Assembly: GCF_000514815.1 (NCBI RefSeq)
Contig: NZ_AZWQ01000009.1
Span: forward strand, 100,299-164,298
Reading direction: 5' to 3'
DNA length: 64,000 nt
Source of the DNA: Salinispora fenicalii
GTDB lineage: Bacteria; Actinomycetota; Actinomycetes; Mycobacteriales; Micromonosporaceae
Under the pieces are notes generated by a model. The model made no database searches, was not told the DNA's origin, and was given only the letters and a program-made list of their open reading frames with translations. The translations under genes were made by a program, and so were the position numbers. Shown here in pieces: positions 34,964 through 42,997 of this stretch; position 1 is the stretch's first letter; the number at the start of each line of letters is the position of its first letter.

Positions 34964-35881
34964 TCATCGGTCCGGTTCCGCCGCGAGCCCGGCGTGCAGG
35001 GCGCTGGCCAGATCCGGGTGACGGTAGGTGAACCCCGCTCGGGTCAGCGCCCCCGGCAGGACCCGAGCGCTGGTCAGCGCCTCCTGTGCGAAGCCACCGA
35101 GCGCCACCTTCAGCGCCAGCGCCGGGATCGGGATGACCGCCGGACGGTGCAGCTGCCGGGCCAGCTCCCGGGTGAACTCGGCATTGGTCACCGGTGCCGG
35201 CCCGACCGCGTTAACCGGGCCGGTGAGGTCGGCCTGCCCAATGGCGAGGGCGGCAGCGTCCACCCAGTCCACCAGCGCGATCCACGGCAGCCACTGCCGG
35301 CCGTTGCCCAACCGGCCCGCGATGCCGAGCCGGAACGGCAGCAACATCGGCTTGAGTAGGCCGCCGTCGCGATGCAGCGGCAACCCGGTCCGCAGCCGGA
35401 CCACGCGTACCCCGGCGTCCTCAGCCGGCCGGGTCGCGGCCTCCCACACCCGGCAGACATCGGCCAGGAAGCCCTCGCCGGCGGCTGCCTCCTCGTCAAC
35501 GGCCCGGTCACCGGTGTTGCCGTACCACCCCACCGCCGACGAGTTGACCAGCACCTTCGGGCGGTCGGCAGTCCGCAGCCCGGCGATCGTGATCGCCAGC
35601 GTGGTGGTGGTGTCCACTCGACTGGAGCGGATGACCCGCCGGTACTCGTCGTTCCACCGGCGGTCACCGACGCCCGCACCGGCCAGGTTGACCACGGCGT
35701 CGGCCTCCGCCACCACCGCCGGGTCGAGCTGCGCCGCGGTCGGGTTCCACTGTCGTTCGTCGGCGCCACGCGGCGGCCGGCGGACCAGCCGGGTCACGTG
35801 GTGTCCATCCGCGGTGAGCCGGTCGGTCAGTCGGGTGCCGAGGAAGCCGGACGCGCCGGCCATCAGAATCCGCATGCGCAT
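34964..35881 (-). CDS. TIGR01777-family NAD(P)-binding protein
   Basis: The roughly 305-residue extended short-chain dehydrogenase-like protein has ILMAGASGFLGTRLTDRLTADGHHVTRLVRR at the start, then VVNLAGAGVGDRRWNDEYRRVIRSSRVDTT, VNSSAVGWYGNTGDRAVDE and LRTGLPLHRDGGLLKPMLLPFRLGIAGRLGNGRQWLPWIALVDWVDA. This is the TIGR01777 (SulA/YfcH-like) pattern. The true reaction is unknown. The mycobacterial counterpart also lies between lipB and sucB. Two ATGs (35881 and 35875) are possible starts. Confidence 0.88.
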   Translation of the reverse strand: MRMRILMAGASGFLGTRLTDRLTADGHHVTRLVRRPPRGADERQWNPTAAQLDPAVVAEADAVVNLAGAGVGDRRWNDEYRRVIRSSRVDTTTTLAITIAGLRTADRPKVLVNSSAVGWYGNTGDRAVDEEAAAGEGFLADVCRVWEAATRPAEDAGVRVVRLRTGLPLHRDGGLLKPMLLPFRLGIAGRLGNGRQWLPWIALVDWVDAAALAIGQADLTGPVNAVGPAPVTNAEFTRELARQLHRPAVIPIPALALKVALGGFAQEALTSARVLPGALTRAGFTYRHPDLASALHAGLAAEPDR

Positions 35882-35920
35882 ATTCTCGGACACGGGTGGC
35901 CGATAGATGCGTTGAGTTGG

Positions 35921-36928
35921 TCACCTGACCGATTCGGCTGGGGTTCGTCGAAGATCCGCCAGCAGGCGCTCGACCTCGGCGTACGCATCCGCCGGGAGCG
36001 GACCACGGGCGAGCGTGCCGACGTTCTCCGCTGCCTGGGCGACGGTGCGGCAGCCGGGGATCGGTACGGTCCGGGGACTGCGGGCCAGCAGCCAGCCCAG
36101 TGCGCCCTGTGCCAGGGTGCGACCATCGGCGGTGAGCGCAGTCCGGATCTGCGTCACCCGCTGGGCCCACTCCGGGGTGGGGCGGCCGTCGGTGAACCAG
36201 ACCAGCCACGGCGGAGCCGCGCCGCGAATGTCGTCGGAGCCGACCGCCCGGGTCGCGCCGGTGAGCAGACCCATCGCCAGCGGAGCCTTGTTGATGCTTG
36301 CCAGGTCGTAGGTGTCGCAGACGGCGAGCATCGCCGCGTTGTCCTTCAACACCGACTGGTCGTGTTGGACGGTGACGCAGTGCGGGCCGGCCGCCGCAAA
36401 CGCCGCCGCCGAAGCCGGGTGATCGGTACTCCAGCCGTACGCCCGGATCTTGCCCTGGCTGACCAGGTCCTCCAGCGTGTCGACCAGGTCGAGCGCGGCG
36501 GAGGTCGAAAGGTCGTTCAGGTGCAACTGGTAGAGGTCGACGTGGTCGGTGCCGAGGCGGCGCAGCGACCCCTCCAGGCTCGTCACGGTGTGTGTGGGAC
36601 TGTGGTCGGTCCCGGTCCATCGACGGGTCGCCTCCTCGAAGCAGGTGCCGAACTTCGTGGCTATCACCGCCTGCTCCCGGCGCCCGGCGAGGGCGCGGCC
36701 GAGAATCCGCTCACTGTGCCCGGCACCGTAGTTGCTGGCGGTGTCGAAGAAGTTCCCGCCGTGGTCGAGTGCGGCGTGAACGGTGCGGACCGACTCGTCG
36801 TCGTCGACCTCACCCCAGCCGAATGGCTGCCCGCCGTCGCCCCACAGCGGCCCGCCAATCGCCCAGCACCCCATTCCGATCGCGCTGACCTCGATACCGC
36901 TGTGGCCCAGTGTCCGTGTCATCGTCAT
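35921..36928 (-). CDS. Aldo/keto reductase under MerR control
   Basis: The 335-residue barrel enzyme has GMGCWAIGGP, FFDTASNYGAGHSERILGRAL (Asp and Tyr of the tetrad), VIATKFG (Lys), DHVDLYQLHLND (His) and a late VPIPGCRTVAQAAENVG NADPH site. The substrate is unknown. It is divergent from a small MerR regulator across a 54-base gap holding a palindromic operator. Such pairs usually respond to electrophiles or oxidative stress, but the MerR here has no cysteine pair to suggest a metal. Confidence 0.9.
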   Translation of the reverse strand: MTMTRTLGHSGIEVSAIGMGCWAIGGPLWGDGGQPFGWGEVDDDESVRTVHAALDHGGNFFDTASNYGAGHSERILGRALAGRREQAVIATKFGTCFEEATRRWTGTDHSPTHTVTSLEGSLRRLGTDHVDLYQLHLNDLSTSAALDLVDTLEDLVSQGKIRAYGWSTDHPASAAAFAAAGPHCVTVQHDQSVLKDNAAMLAVCDTYDLASINKAPLAMGLLTGATRAVGSDDIRGAAPPWLVWFTDGRPTPEWAQRVTQIRTALTADGRTLAQGALGWLLARSPRTVPIPGCRTVAQAAENVGTLARGPLPADAYAEVERLLADLRRTPAESVR

Positions 36929-36937
36929 GCGGGCCAG

Positions 36938-36967
36938 CTTGCAACCTGGAGTGCACTCCAGTTCAAG
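36938..36967. promoter_or_regulatory. MerR-type operator between AKR and MerR genes
   Basis: A perfect 16-base palindrome (CTGGAGTGCACTCCAG, 36946-36961) is flanked by the outer halves CTTG and CAAG. On the minus strand TTGAAC lies at the -35 position, with a 19-base spacer to a weak -10, the stretched geometry typical of MerR-activated promoters. It would drive the aldo/keto reductase. Confidence 0.75.
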
Positions 36968-36982
36968 TACTAGGCTGCCGAC

Positions 36983-37351
36983 ATGCCCGGGTACGCACCC
37001 TCCGAGGCCGCGCGGCGCAGCGGATTCAGCCTCGACACGCTTCGGTACTACGAGAAGATCGGCCTGCTCAACGAGGTTGGCCGTAGCTCCAGTGGCCGGC
37101 GCGTCTTCACCGACGACGACCTGGAATGGCTCGTGTTGTTCCGTTGTCTGCGCGACACCGGCATGCCGATCGCCGAGATGTGTCGGTACGCCGAACTAGC
37201 CCGCGCGGGCGAGCACACCGTCGGGGAACGCCAGGCGCTGTTGGCTCAGCACGCTGGGCGGGTCGAGGAGCGGATGCGACTGCTCCAACGTCAATACGAC
37301 CACCTACAGGCCAAGATCCGCTTTTACGACCAACACGTGCGTCCGCGTTAG
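36983..37351 (+). CDS. MerR-family regulator
   Basis: The 122-residue product begins YAPSEAARRSGFSLDTLRYYEKIGLL, a MerR helix-turn-helix, continues RRVFTDDDLEWLVLFRCLRDTGMPIAEMCRYAEL and ends in a dimerisation helix (EERMRLLQRQYDHLQAKIRFYDQHV). It has no C-terminal cysteine motif, so an organic inducer is likelier than a metal. A TAGGCT box lies six bases before the ATG, so the message is probably leaderless. Its stop overlaps that of the convergent FUSC gene by four bases. Confidence 0.92.
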   Translation: MPGYAPSEAARRSGFSLDTLRYYEKIGLLNEVGRSSSGRRVFTDDDLEWLVLFRCLRDTGMPIAEMCRYAELARAGEHTVGERQALLAQHAGRVEERMRLLQRQYDHLQAKIRFYDQHVRPR

Positions 37352-39567
37352 CCGGCCGGCGGGTTCGACGGTCCGGGCGGATTGCACCGCTCCTCGTGCC
37401 GTGCCGGGATCCGGTTGAAAGATCGGCCGAGATCGGCCAGCCAGTGGTCGACCTCGATCAGGTGCAGGACGTCGGCCCGTCGGGCGCCGCTTTGAATGAT
37501 CTCGTGGACCTGTTCGACGACACCCATCGTTGGCTGCGCGACAGGGGCCGGATCGTGCAGGTGGCCCTGGGCCAGGCGATTGGCCAGGTCGGCGTAGTCG
37601 GAGCGCAGCCGTTGCGCCCGGCGCACCAGCTGGTCGGTGGGCCCGGGCCACCGGGGCGCCAGCGTGCCAGCCCGGTCGCCGGTGCCGAATCGCTCCGCAC
37701 CGCGTACGATGCGATGCCCCGCGGCCAGGGCCGCCTCCCAGTCCACGTCGGTGGGTCGCGGATGGTTGCGCTCCAGGTGGTACTGGCAGAACGACGCGTC
37801 GGTGAGGATCTGCGCCCGGTGTGCTGCCGCAAGCGCCTGTTGGCCACCCGTCTCACCACGATGGGAAGGGGCTCGGCCGGATGCGTGGTCTCGTCCCGCC
37901 AGCCCCATGACGGTCTCCTCGACCGCGCGAGCACCCGCGCCGAGGTAGGCCGCCGTGTATCGGCGAAGTTCGCCACCGCCGCCCTTGGGCCACATGAGGA
38001 TTCCGGTGCCGACGCCGATCGCCGCGCCGGTAAGGACGTCCAGCAGGCGGACCCCGGCCAGCTGCCAGCCGGTCGGGGTGAGCTGAGCGAAGGCGGTGAT
38101 CAACAGTAGCGTGAGAAACGCCTGCCACCAGGCGAGTCCGAGTAGTGGACCCACCCCCAGGGCCAGCAGCATCGTCAGTGGCAGGAGCACCGCGTACGTC
38201 TCCTGCTGGGGAGCGGCCAGCAACAACAGGGCCCCGGCGGCGGCGCCGACGAGGGTGCCGGCCAGAGCCCGGCGGAACGTGGCCCACGTGTCCGCGGCGG
38301 AGGTCCGCAGGAGGGTCAGGATGGCCAGGAGCACCCAGAAGCCGTGCTCCAGATTCAGCGCACCGGCGATCAGCCGGGCGGCGGCCAGGGCGACGGCGAG
38401 TCGAAGGGCGCGCTGGAAGAAGACCGAGCGTGGGGTGAGGTGGATCCGCAGCCGTTGCCAGTACAGCGACGGGACGCTTCGATGTTGATACCAGAAGCTG
38501 TGTGGTCCGGCCGGCTGGTGGGTGGTGTCACGGTGGCCTTCCGCAATCCGGACGGCGGTCGCGACGAAGTCTGTGTGTCGCGCCAGCGACCGGGTGATCG
38601 CGGCCGCGCGTAGCTGACTGGTGCTGGCTGATCGCCCGGCGTTCGGCTGTTCGTGCTCCATGGTCACGACCGCGTCGTGGGACGCCCGCTCCATGCCCAA
38701 CAGGGCGTCCCCCGAGTGGTCCAGGGACGCGGCGCAGCGCCGCAGGGAAGTCGCCACCTCCACGTCGGTGGTCGTCGCGGCGCTCCGCCGGAGCCAACCG
38801 GCGAGCCGTACCGTCTGGTGCAGGTCGGTGGCCGCGTCCCGCAGCGCGTGGTCCTGCCGGCTCGCCGACGTTGCCCGCTCGGTCGGCGGCAGCCGCCACA
38901 TCTGGGTCTGCGTGACGGTGTTGGCCGCGTGGACCCGGCGTCGCCGGGCCTCCGCAGCGGCGGCCGGCTGCCCGGCCAGCATGTCCGCGAGCGCGGCGAC
39001 GAACGCGGCGGTGCTCCGCGCGGCCCAGCCCAGGCGCTGCGCGGTGGTGGCCGGCGCCGGCCCGGGCCAGAGCCACACCTCGGCTGCCGCGACCCCGACG
39101 ACAGCGAGCGTCACTCCGACCAGCCGCTCCGGCAGGGTGTCGGGCTGGTACGGGGGGAAGCTGGCCAGGATGAAGGAGAGTTGAAATGCGCTGGCGAGGC
39201 CGATCAGGCGAGGTCCGCTGACTCCGGCGAAGGCGACGGCGAACCCGATCACGAGCATGCCGGTCGCGGCGGTCCAGGTGCTCGCGGCCAGCATGGTCCC
39301 GGCGGCGATCAGGAGCCAGATGACCGGCAGCGCGGCGAGTAGCGTTCGGGCTCGCTGGGCCGGCCCGCCCGGCAACTGGGCGAACACGCCCGCGGCGAGC
39401 GTGCCGAACAGCGCGTACGCCGCCATGAGGGGGCTGCCCAGGCCGTACCGGCAGCCATAGAAGAGCAGGCAGGCGACGAGGGTCAACCGCGTCGCATGTC
39501 GGGTGGCACAGTAGTCCGGATCCCGCTGCTGGAGCCAGTCCCGGGCACGACGGTGTCGCGACCACAC
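37348..39567 (-). CDS. FUSC-family membrane transporter-like protein
   Basis: The 739-residue product has two blocks of about five to six membrane helices (roughly 25-160 and 395-510) separated and followed by long cytoplasmic helical regions. This is the FUSC/aromatic-acid-exporter (AaeB-like) plan. The second block contains LEHGFWVLLAILTLLRTSAADTWATFRRALAGTLVG, the best-conserved part of the family. Export of small aromatic or toxic compounds is the usual guess. The stop codon overlaps that of the MerR gene. Confidence 0.85.
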   Translation of the reverse strand: MWSRHRRARDWLQQRDPDYCATRHATRLTLVACLLFYGCRYGLGSPLMAAYALFGTLAAGVFAQLPGGPAQRARTLLAALPVIWLLIAAGTMLAASTWTAATGMLVIGFAVAFAGVSGPRLIGLASAFQLSFILASFPPYQPDTLPERLVGVTLAVVGVAAAEVWLWPGPAPATTAQRLGWAARSTAAFVAALADMLAGQPAAAAEARRRRVHAANTVTQTQMWRLPPTERATSASRQDHALRDAATDLHQTVRLAGWLRRSAATTTDVEVATSLRRCAASLDHSGDALLGMERASHDAVVTMEHEQPNAGRSASTSQLRAAAITRSLARHTDFVATAVRIAEGHRDTTHQPAGPHSFWYQHRSVPSLYWQRLRIHLTPRSVFFQRALRLAVALAAARLIAGALNLEHGFWVLLAILTLLRTSAADTWATFRRALAGTLVGAAAGALLLLAAPQQETYAVLLPLTMLLALGVGPLLGLAWWQAFLTLLLITAFAQLTPTGWQLAGVRLLDVLTGAAIGVGTGILMWPKGGGGELRRYTAAYLGAGARAVEETVMGLAGRDHASGRAPSHRGETGGQQALAAAHRAQILTDASFCQYHLERNHPRPTDVDWEAALAAGHRIVRGAERFGTGDRAGTLAPRWPGPTDQLVRRAQRLRSDYADLANRLAQGHLHDPAPVAQPTMGVVEQVHEIIQSGARRADVLHLIEVDHWLADLGRSFNRIPARHEERCNPPGPSNPPAG

Positions 39568-39669
39568 GTGCGTAGGGTATCGAACCGGTTACCCACCGCG
39601 AACCTCGTTGGTGAGGTGTTCGACGGGGGCGCCACCGCCGTTCGTCGCGTTCGCCGGCGGGCTGGTCCC

Positions 39670-39921
39670 CTAACCCCGGCTTCGGTGCCAGCCGAGGAAC
39701 CGGTCGAAGAGCTGACCCGCGTCCAGCGTCTCCTGCGGGTTGAGCGTGTGCAGTTCTTCGGTCGCCTCGTACAGCAGCCCGCCGAGATAGATGATCAACG
39801 CAACCCGATTGTCGGCGTACTCCCGCAGCAGCGTCAAACGGGCGGAGCCGCACGGCCACGGTGCGGCGCATCGTCGGCAGAGCCAGAGCGGCCGCAGTGG
39901 AGTGTGCGGACGTTCCGTCAC
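39670..39921 (-). CDS. Small conserved actinobacterial protein with CxxC...C ribbon
   Basis: The 83-residue product has LWLCRRCAAPWPCGSARLTLLREYADNRVALIIYLGGLLYEATEELHTLNP, a short zinc-ribbon-like Cys cluster followed by amphipathic helices. I recognise this type from Micromonosporaceae, where it is usually preceded by a second Cys-containing small gene. Function is unknown. Its GTG overlaps the stop of the upstream frame (GTGA). Confidence 0.75.
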   Translation of the reverse strand: MTERPHTPLRPLWLCRRCAAPWPCGSARLTLLREYADNRVALIIYLGGLLYEATEELHTLNPQETLDAGQLFDRFLGWHRSRG

Positions 39922-40258
39922 CAGTGCCCACCGTTAGCCCGCCAGGCCTGCGCGAGGGTCAACCGCCCAGCCCGCCCCACCTGTGGGTTCGCCTGGGTCG
40001 GCTCGTCATGCCAACGGGTGTTTCGCGGCCTCGGCCTTGGGTCGGCGGCTCGGTCGGGATGGGTGCGTGCCGGTCCGGGCAGGCGGTCCAGCGTAGGCCG
40101 CACGAGCACCAGCGCCGTAGCCCCCGCCAGGTCCGCCGGTGCCGGGGCGCGAGTGGCACCGGCGGGTCGGGCTGCCGCCACCGGGGGAGTACGCGCGGCG
40201 TGTTTCGCCTCGGCGAGTTGCGCTCCACATCGACCGGTCGGGGTGCGGCTTGTGGCAT
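39918..40258 (-). pseudogene. Small Cys-containing gene, probably frameshifted
   Basis: The start at 40258 has an AGGAG site five bases upstream. The first frame reads PQAAPRPVDVERN...LRRWCSCGLRWTACPDRHAPIPTEPPTQGRG, like N-termini of its actinobacterial relatives, but then degenerates into a basic tail. Another frame picks up at about 40010 with RNTRWHDEPTQANPQVGRAGRLTLAQAWRANGGHW, the expected C-terminus, and ends in a stop overlapping the next gene (GTGA). Loss of one base near the GAAAC at about 40023-40027 would explain the break. The reconstructed product is about 113 residues, function unknown. Confidence 0.6.
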
Positions 40259-40578
40259 GGCATCTCCTCTCGGGTCGCGGCACCGGAGGGCCGGTCCGCA
40301 GAGGCTCCGGCGACGGTTGGCACCGGAACCACCCCCAGGGTTGGGATCTTTCTCTGTGTCAGAGGCTCGGGCAGGGCGTGGCACCCGAACGACCTTCGGG
40401 GGGGGGCGAGCGGCCGATCGGGCGCGTTTCACGGAGTGGCCAGCCCGGTTGCAGACCAGGGAGCCGGCCGAGACTCAACATCACATAGGCGCTTATATAA
40501 AATAAGGCATCGGTGGGCATTGGTTGCAATCACAAGTAGGTGCGTGATCAAATGGCGGTGCAGACCAGGGAGATTAAG
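40259..40578. promoter_or_regulatory. Divergent intergenic region before the GntR pair
   Basis: No gene is visible in these 320 bases. Near 40490-40505 there is an unusually A/T-rich stretch with TATATAAAAT, a plausible -10 for the first GntR gene. The minus-strand small gene starts at the left edge. Confidence 0.5.
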
Positions 40579-40818
40579 ATGCCCGCCAAACCCAAGTGGG
40601 CGAAGCTCGTCGACCACATCCGTGAGCAGGTCGCGTCCGGTGAGCTCGCTCCGGGAGACAAGCTCCCATCAACACGGCAACTGTGCGAGGAGCACGGCGT
40701 CTCCGCCATCGTCGTGCGTCAGGCCATCTTCGCGTTACGAACCGAAGGCTTGGTAGAAGGCGTTCAGGGAGTCGGCGTGTTCGTCGCAGAACCGCCGGAG
40801 GGTGACAACAACGGCTAG
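40579..40818 (+). CDS. Minimal GntR-type winged-helix protein, copy 1
   Basis: The roughly 79-residue product is a GntR DNA-binding domain alone: WAKLVDHIREQVASGELAPGDKLPSTRQLCEEHGVSAIVVRQAIFALRTEGLVEGVQGVGVFV. No effector domain follows; typical GntR proteins are 230-250 residues. I choose the ATG at 40579 (PAKPKWAK) with GGGAG seven bases upstream; in-frame starts at 40552 and 40540 are possible. It might bind DNA constitutively or rely on a partner. Confidence 0.85.
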   Translation: MPAKPKWAKLVDHIREQVASGELAPGDKLPSTRQLCEEHGVSAIVVRQAIFALRTEGLVEGVQGVGVFVAEPPEGDNNG

Positions 40819-40871
40819 TGCTGCTCGTGGCATCTTCATGGTCGAATGGCGGTGCTGACCTGGGAGTGTGG

Positions 40872-41099
40872 ATGCCCGCCAAAGCGAAGTGGGTGCTCCT
40901 CGCGGACCGTATCCGTGCGCGGATCGAGTCCGGGGAGTGGGTGCCGGGGGAGAAGTTGCCGTCAACGGCGCAGCTCAAGCAGGAGCATGGCGTGTCGCAG
41001 ACGGTCGTGCGCCAGGCGATCCTGGTGCTTCAGCCGCAAGGGCTTGTCGAGGGAGTACACGGCGTCGGTGTCTTCGTCGCCGAGCAGCCGGAGCCCTGA
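40872..41099 (+). CDS. Minimal GntR-type winged-helix protein, copy 2
   Basis: The roughly 75-residue product is PAKAKWVLLADRIRARIESGEWVPGEKLPSTAQLKQEHGVSQTVVRQAILVLQPQGLVEGVHGVGVFVAEQPEP, closely related to copy 1 and again without an effector domain. The recognition helix differs (QTVVRQA against AIVVRQA), so target sites may differ slightly. The ATG at 40872 with GGGAG upstream is chosen by comparison with copy 1; the longer frame from 40818 is probably leader sequence. A 20-bp stem terminator follows. Confidence 0.85.
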   Translation: MPAKAKWVLLADRIRARIESGEWVPGEKLPSTAQLKQEHGVSQTVVRQAILVLQPQGLVEGVHGVGVFVAEQPEP

Positions 41100-41143
41100 G
41101 ACGACGGTGGGCTGCCCGGTGATCCGGGCAGCCCACCGTCGTC
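41100..41143. terminator. Bidirectional terminator between GntR copy 2 and sucB
   Basis: A perfect 20-bp stem with a TGAT loop starts at the final base of the GntR stop codon and ends 10 bases before the sucB stop. It probably stops both convergent genes. Confidence 0.85.
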
Positions 41144-41153
41144 GGGTCGGGTG

Positions 41154-42932
41154 TTACCGGCCCAGTTCGGCCTCGAAGTTGCCGGCCTCCAGCCGCTCCT
41201 TGACCGTGCCAAGGAAACGGGCGGCGTCGGCGCCGTCGATCAGTCGGTGGTCGTACGACAGGGCCAGGTAGATCATCGACCGGACGGCCACGACCTCGCC
41301 CAGTTCCGGGTCGTTGACCACGACCGGGCGCTTGACCACGGCACCCGTGCCGAGCATCGCCGACTGCGGCGACGGCACGATCGGGGTGTCGAAGAGGGCG
41401 CCCCGGCTACCGGTGTTGGTCAGCGTGAACGTCGCGCCAGCGAGCTCATCCGGGCTGATCTTGTTGGTCCGGGTGCGCTCGGCCAGGTCGGCGACCCGCT
41501 TGGCGATGCCGCCCAGGTTGAGGTCGCCGGCGTTGTGGATGACCGGCACCATCAGGCCCCGCTCGGTGTCCACGGCGACGCCGAGGTGCTCCGCCTCCGG
41601 GTAGGTGATTTTCCCGGCCCCCAGGTCCATCTGGGCGTTGACGATCGGGTACGCCTGCAACGCCTCGACGGCCGCCAGGGCGAAGAACGGCAGGAAGGAC
41701 AGCTTCACACCGTGCCGCTGCTGGAAGGCGTCCTTCGTCTGCGCCCGCAGCTTCGCGATCCGGGTGACGTCGACCTCGACCACGGTGGTGAGCTGCGCCA
41801 TCTCGTGCAGCGACTCGTGCATCCGCTTCGCGATGGTCGTACGGATCCGCGGCAGCTTCTCTGTGGTGCCCCGCTTGCTGCTGGGCGTGGGCCGGGCCGC
41901 CGGCTTCGCCGCGGGGGCGGCGGGCTGCGCCGCCGGGGCCGGAGCCGCCTTGGCGGCGCGGGCCTGCTCGGCCGCGTCGAGCACGTCCTGCTTGCGGATC
42001 CGGCCACCGACGCCGGTGCCGTTGACCGTGGTGAGGTCAACCCCGTGCTCGCCGGCGAGCTTGCGGACCAGCGGGGTGACGTAGCCGGCGTTCTCCGTGC
42101 CGCCGGTCGTCGCCGGCCGGGAGGCGGGCGCGGACGGGGTGGCGGCCCGCTCCGCCTTCGCCGGATCGGGGGCACTCTCGGCCTCGGCCGCCGGCTCGTT
42201 GTAGGAGACGCCCGGGGTCGGCTCGGTGACCTTCGCCTCGGGCTCCGGCTTCGCCTCGGGCTCCGGCTTCGCCTCGGGCTTGGGCGCGGGCTTCGCCGCG
42301 GCACCGGCCGTGCCGACGACCGCCAGCGTCGCGCCCACATCGGCGGTCTCGTCCTCCGCCACGGTGATCTCCAGGACGGTCCCAGCGAAGGGCGAGGGGA
42401 TCTCGGTGTCCACCTTGTCGGTCGACACCTCGAGTAGCGGCTCGTCAACTTCGACGGTGTCGCCGACCTGCTTGAGCCAACGGGTGACCGTCCCCTCGGT
42501 GACGCTCTCGCCGAGCGCCGGCATCGTCACCGGGCTGCCCTCGCCCGACGAGCTGCCCTCGGCCGAGGGTGCGGGAGCCGACGACTGCTCCTGCGCCGGC
42601 TCCGGGCCCGTGCCCTCGGCGGCGGCGGTCGGCTCGGGCGCGGACTGCCGCGACTCGGCCGCGCCGCCGCCTGACGCCCCGTTGTCGCCCGACGCCTCAT
42701 CGCCGATCGTCGCCAGCTCGCTGCCGACCTCAGCGGTCTCGTCCTCGCCAACCACGATGCGGGTCAGGACACCGGCCGCGGGGGACGGGATCTCGGTGTC
42801 CACCTTGTCGGTCGACACCTCGAGTAGCGGCTCGTCAACCTCGACGGTGTCGCCCTCCTGCTTGAGCCAGCGCGTGACGGTGCCCTCGGTGACGCTCTCA
42901 CCGAGCCGGGGCATGGTGACCGATACCGGCAT
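41154..42932 (-). CDS. sucB: Dihydrolipoamide acyltransferase (E2) with two lipoyl domains
   Basis: The 592-residue E2 subunit has two lipoyl domains (about 1-76 and 134-210), each with the lipoylated Lys in [13 protein letters not shown]. Pro/Ala/Glu linkers follow, then a peripheral subunit-binding domain ([37 protein letters not shown]) and a catalytic domain ending in [27 protein letters not shown] with the catalytic His. Actinobacterial E2s of this type serve pyruvate and/or 2-oxoglutarate dehydrogenase. The E3 partner lpdA lies directly upstream. The two lipoyl domains are near-identical over about 40 residues, a recent internal duplication or gene conversion. Confidence 0.93.
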   Translation of the reverse strand: MPVSVTMPRLGESVTEGTVTRWLKQEGDTVEVDEPLLEVSTDKVDTEIPSPAAGVLTRIVVGEDETAEVGSELATIGDEASGDNGASGGGAAESRQSAPEPTAAAEGTGPEPAQEQSSAPAPSAEGSSSGEGSPVTMPALGESVTEGTVTRWLKQVGDTVEVDEPLLEVSTDKVDTEIPSPFAGTVLEITVAEDETADVGATLAVVGTAGAAAKPAPKPEAKPEPEAKPEPEAKVTEPTPGVSYNEPAAEAESAPDPAKAERAATPSAPASRPATTGGTENAGYVTPLVRKLAGEHGVDLTTVNGTGVGGRIRKQDVLDAAEQARAAKAAPAPAAQPAAPAAKPAARPTPSSKRGTTEKLPRIRTTIAKRMHESLHEMAQLTTVVEVDVTRIAKLRAQTKDAFQQRHGVKLSFLPFFALAAVEALQAYPIVNAQMDLGAGKITYPEAEHLGVAVDTERGLMVPVIHNAGDLNLGGIAKRVADLAERTRTNKISPDELAGATFTLTNTGSRGALFDTPIVPSPQSAMLGTGAVVKRPVVVNDPELGEVVAVRSMIYLALSYDHRLIDGADAARFLGTVKERLEAGNFEAELGR

Positions 42933-42997
42933 TTTCTCCAGACTCCTTCATTCCCCTATGGGATCGTCGCCCGTCACCGGACGCCGTGGTTGTCGTG

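Larger units (their letters stand above)
40552..41099 (+). repeat. Tandem duplication carrying two minimal GntR genes
   Basis: Two diverged copies start with ATGGCGGTGCAGACCAGGGAG (40552) and ATGGCGGTGCTGACCTGGGAG (40845). They run through each coding region, so the duplicated unit includes both leader and gene, with a period of about 293 bases. Confidence 0.75.
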
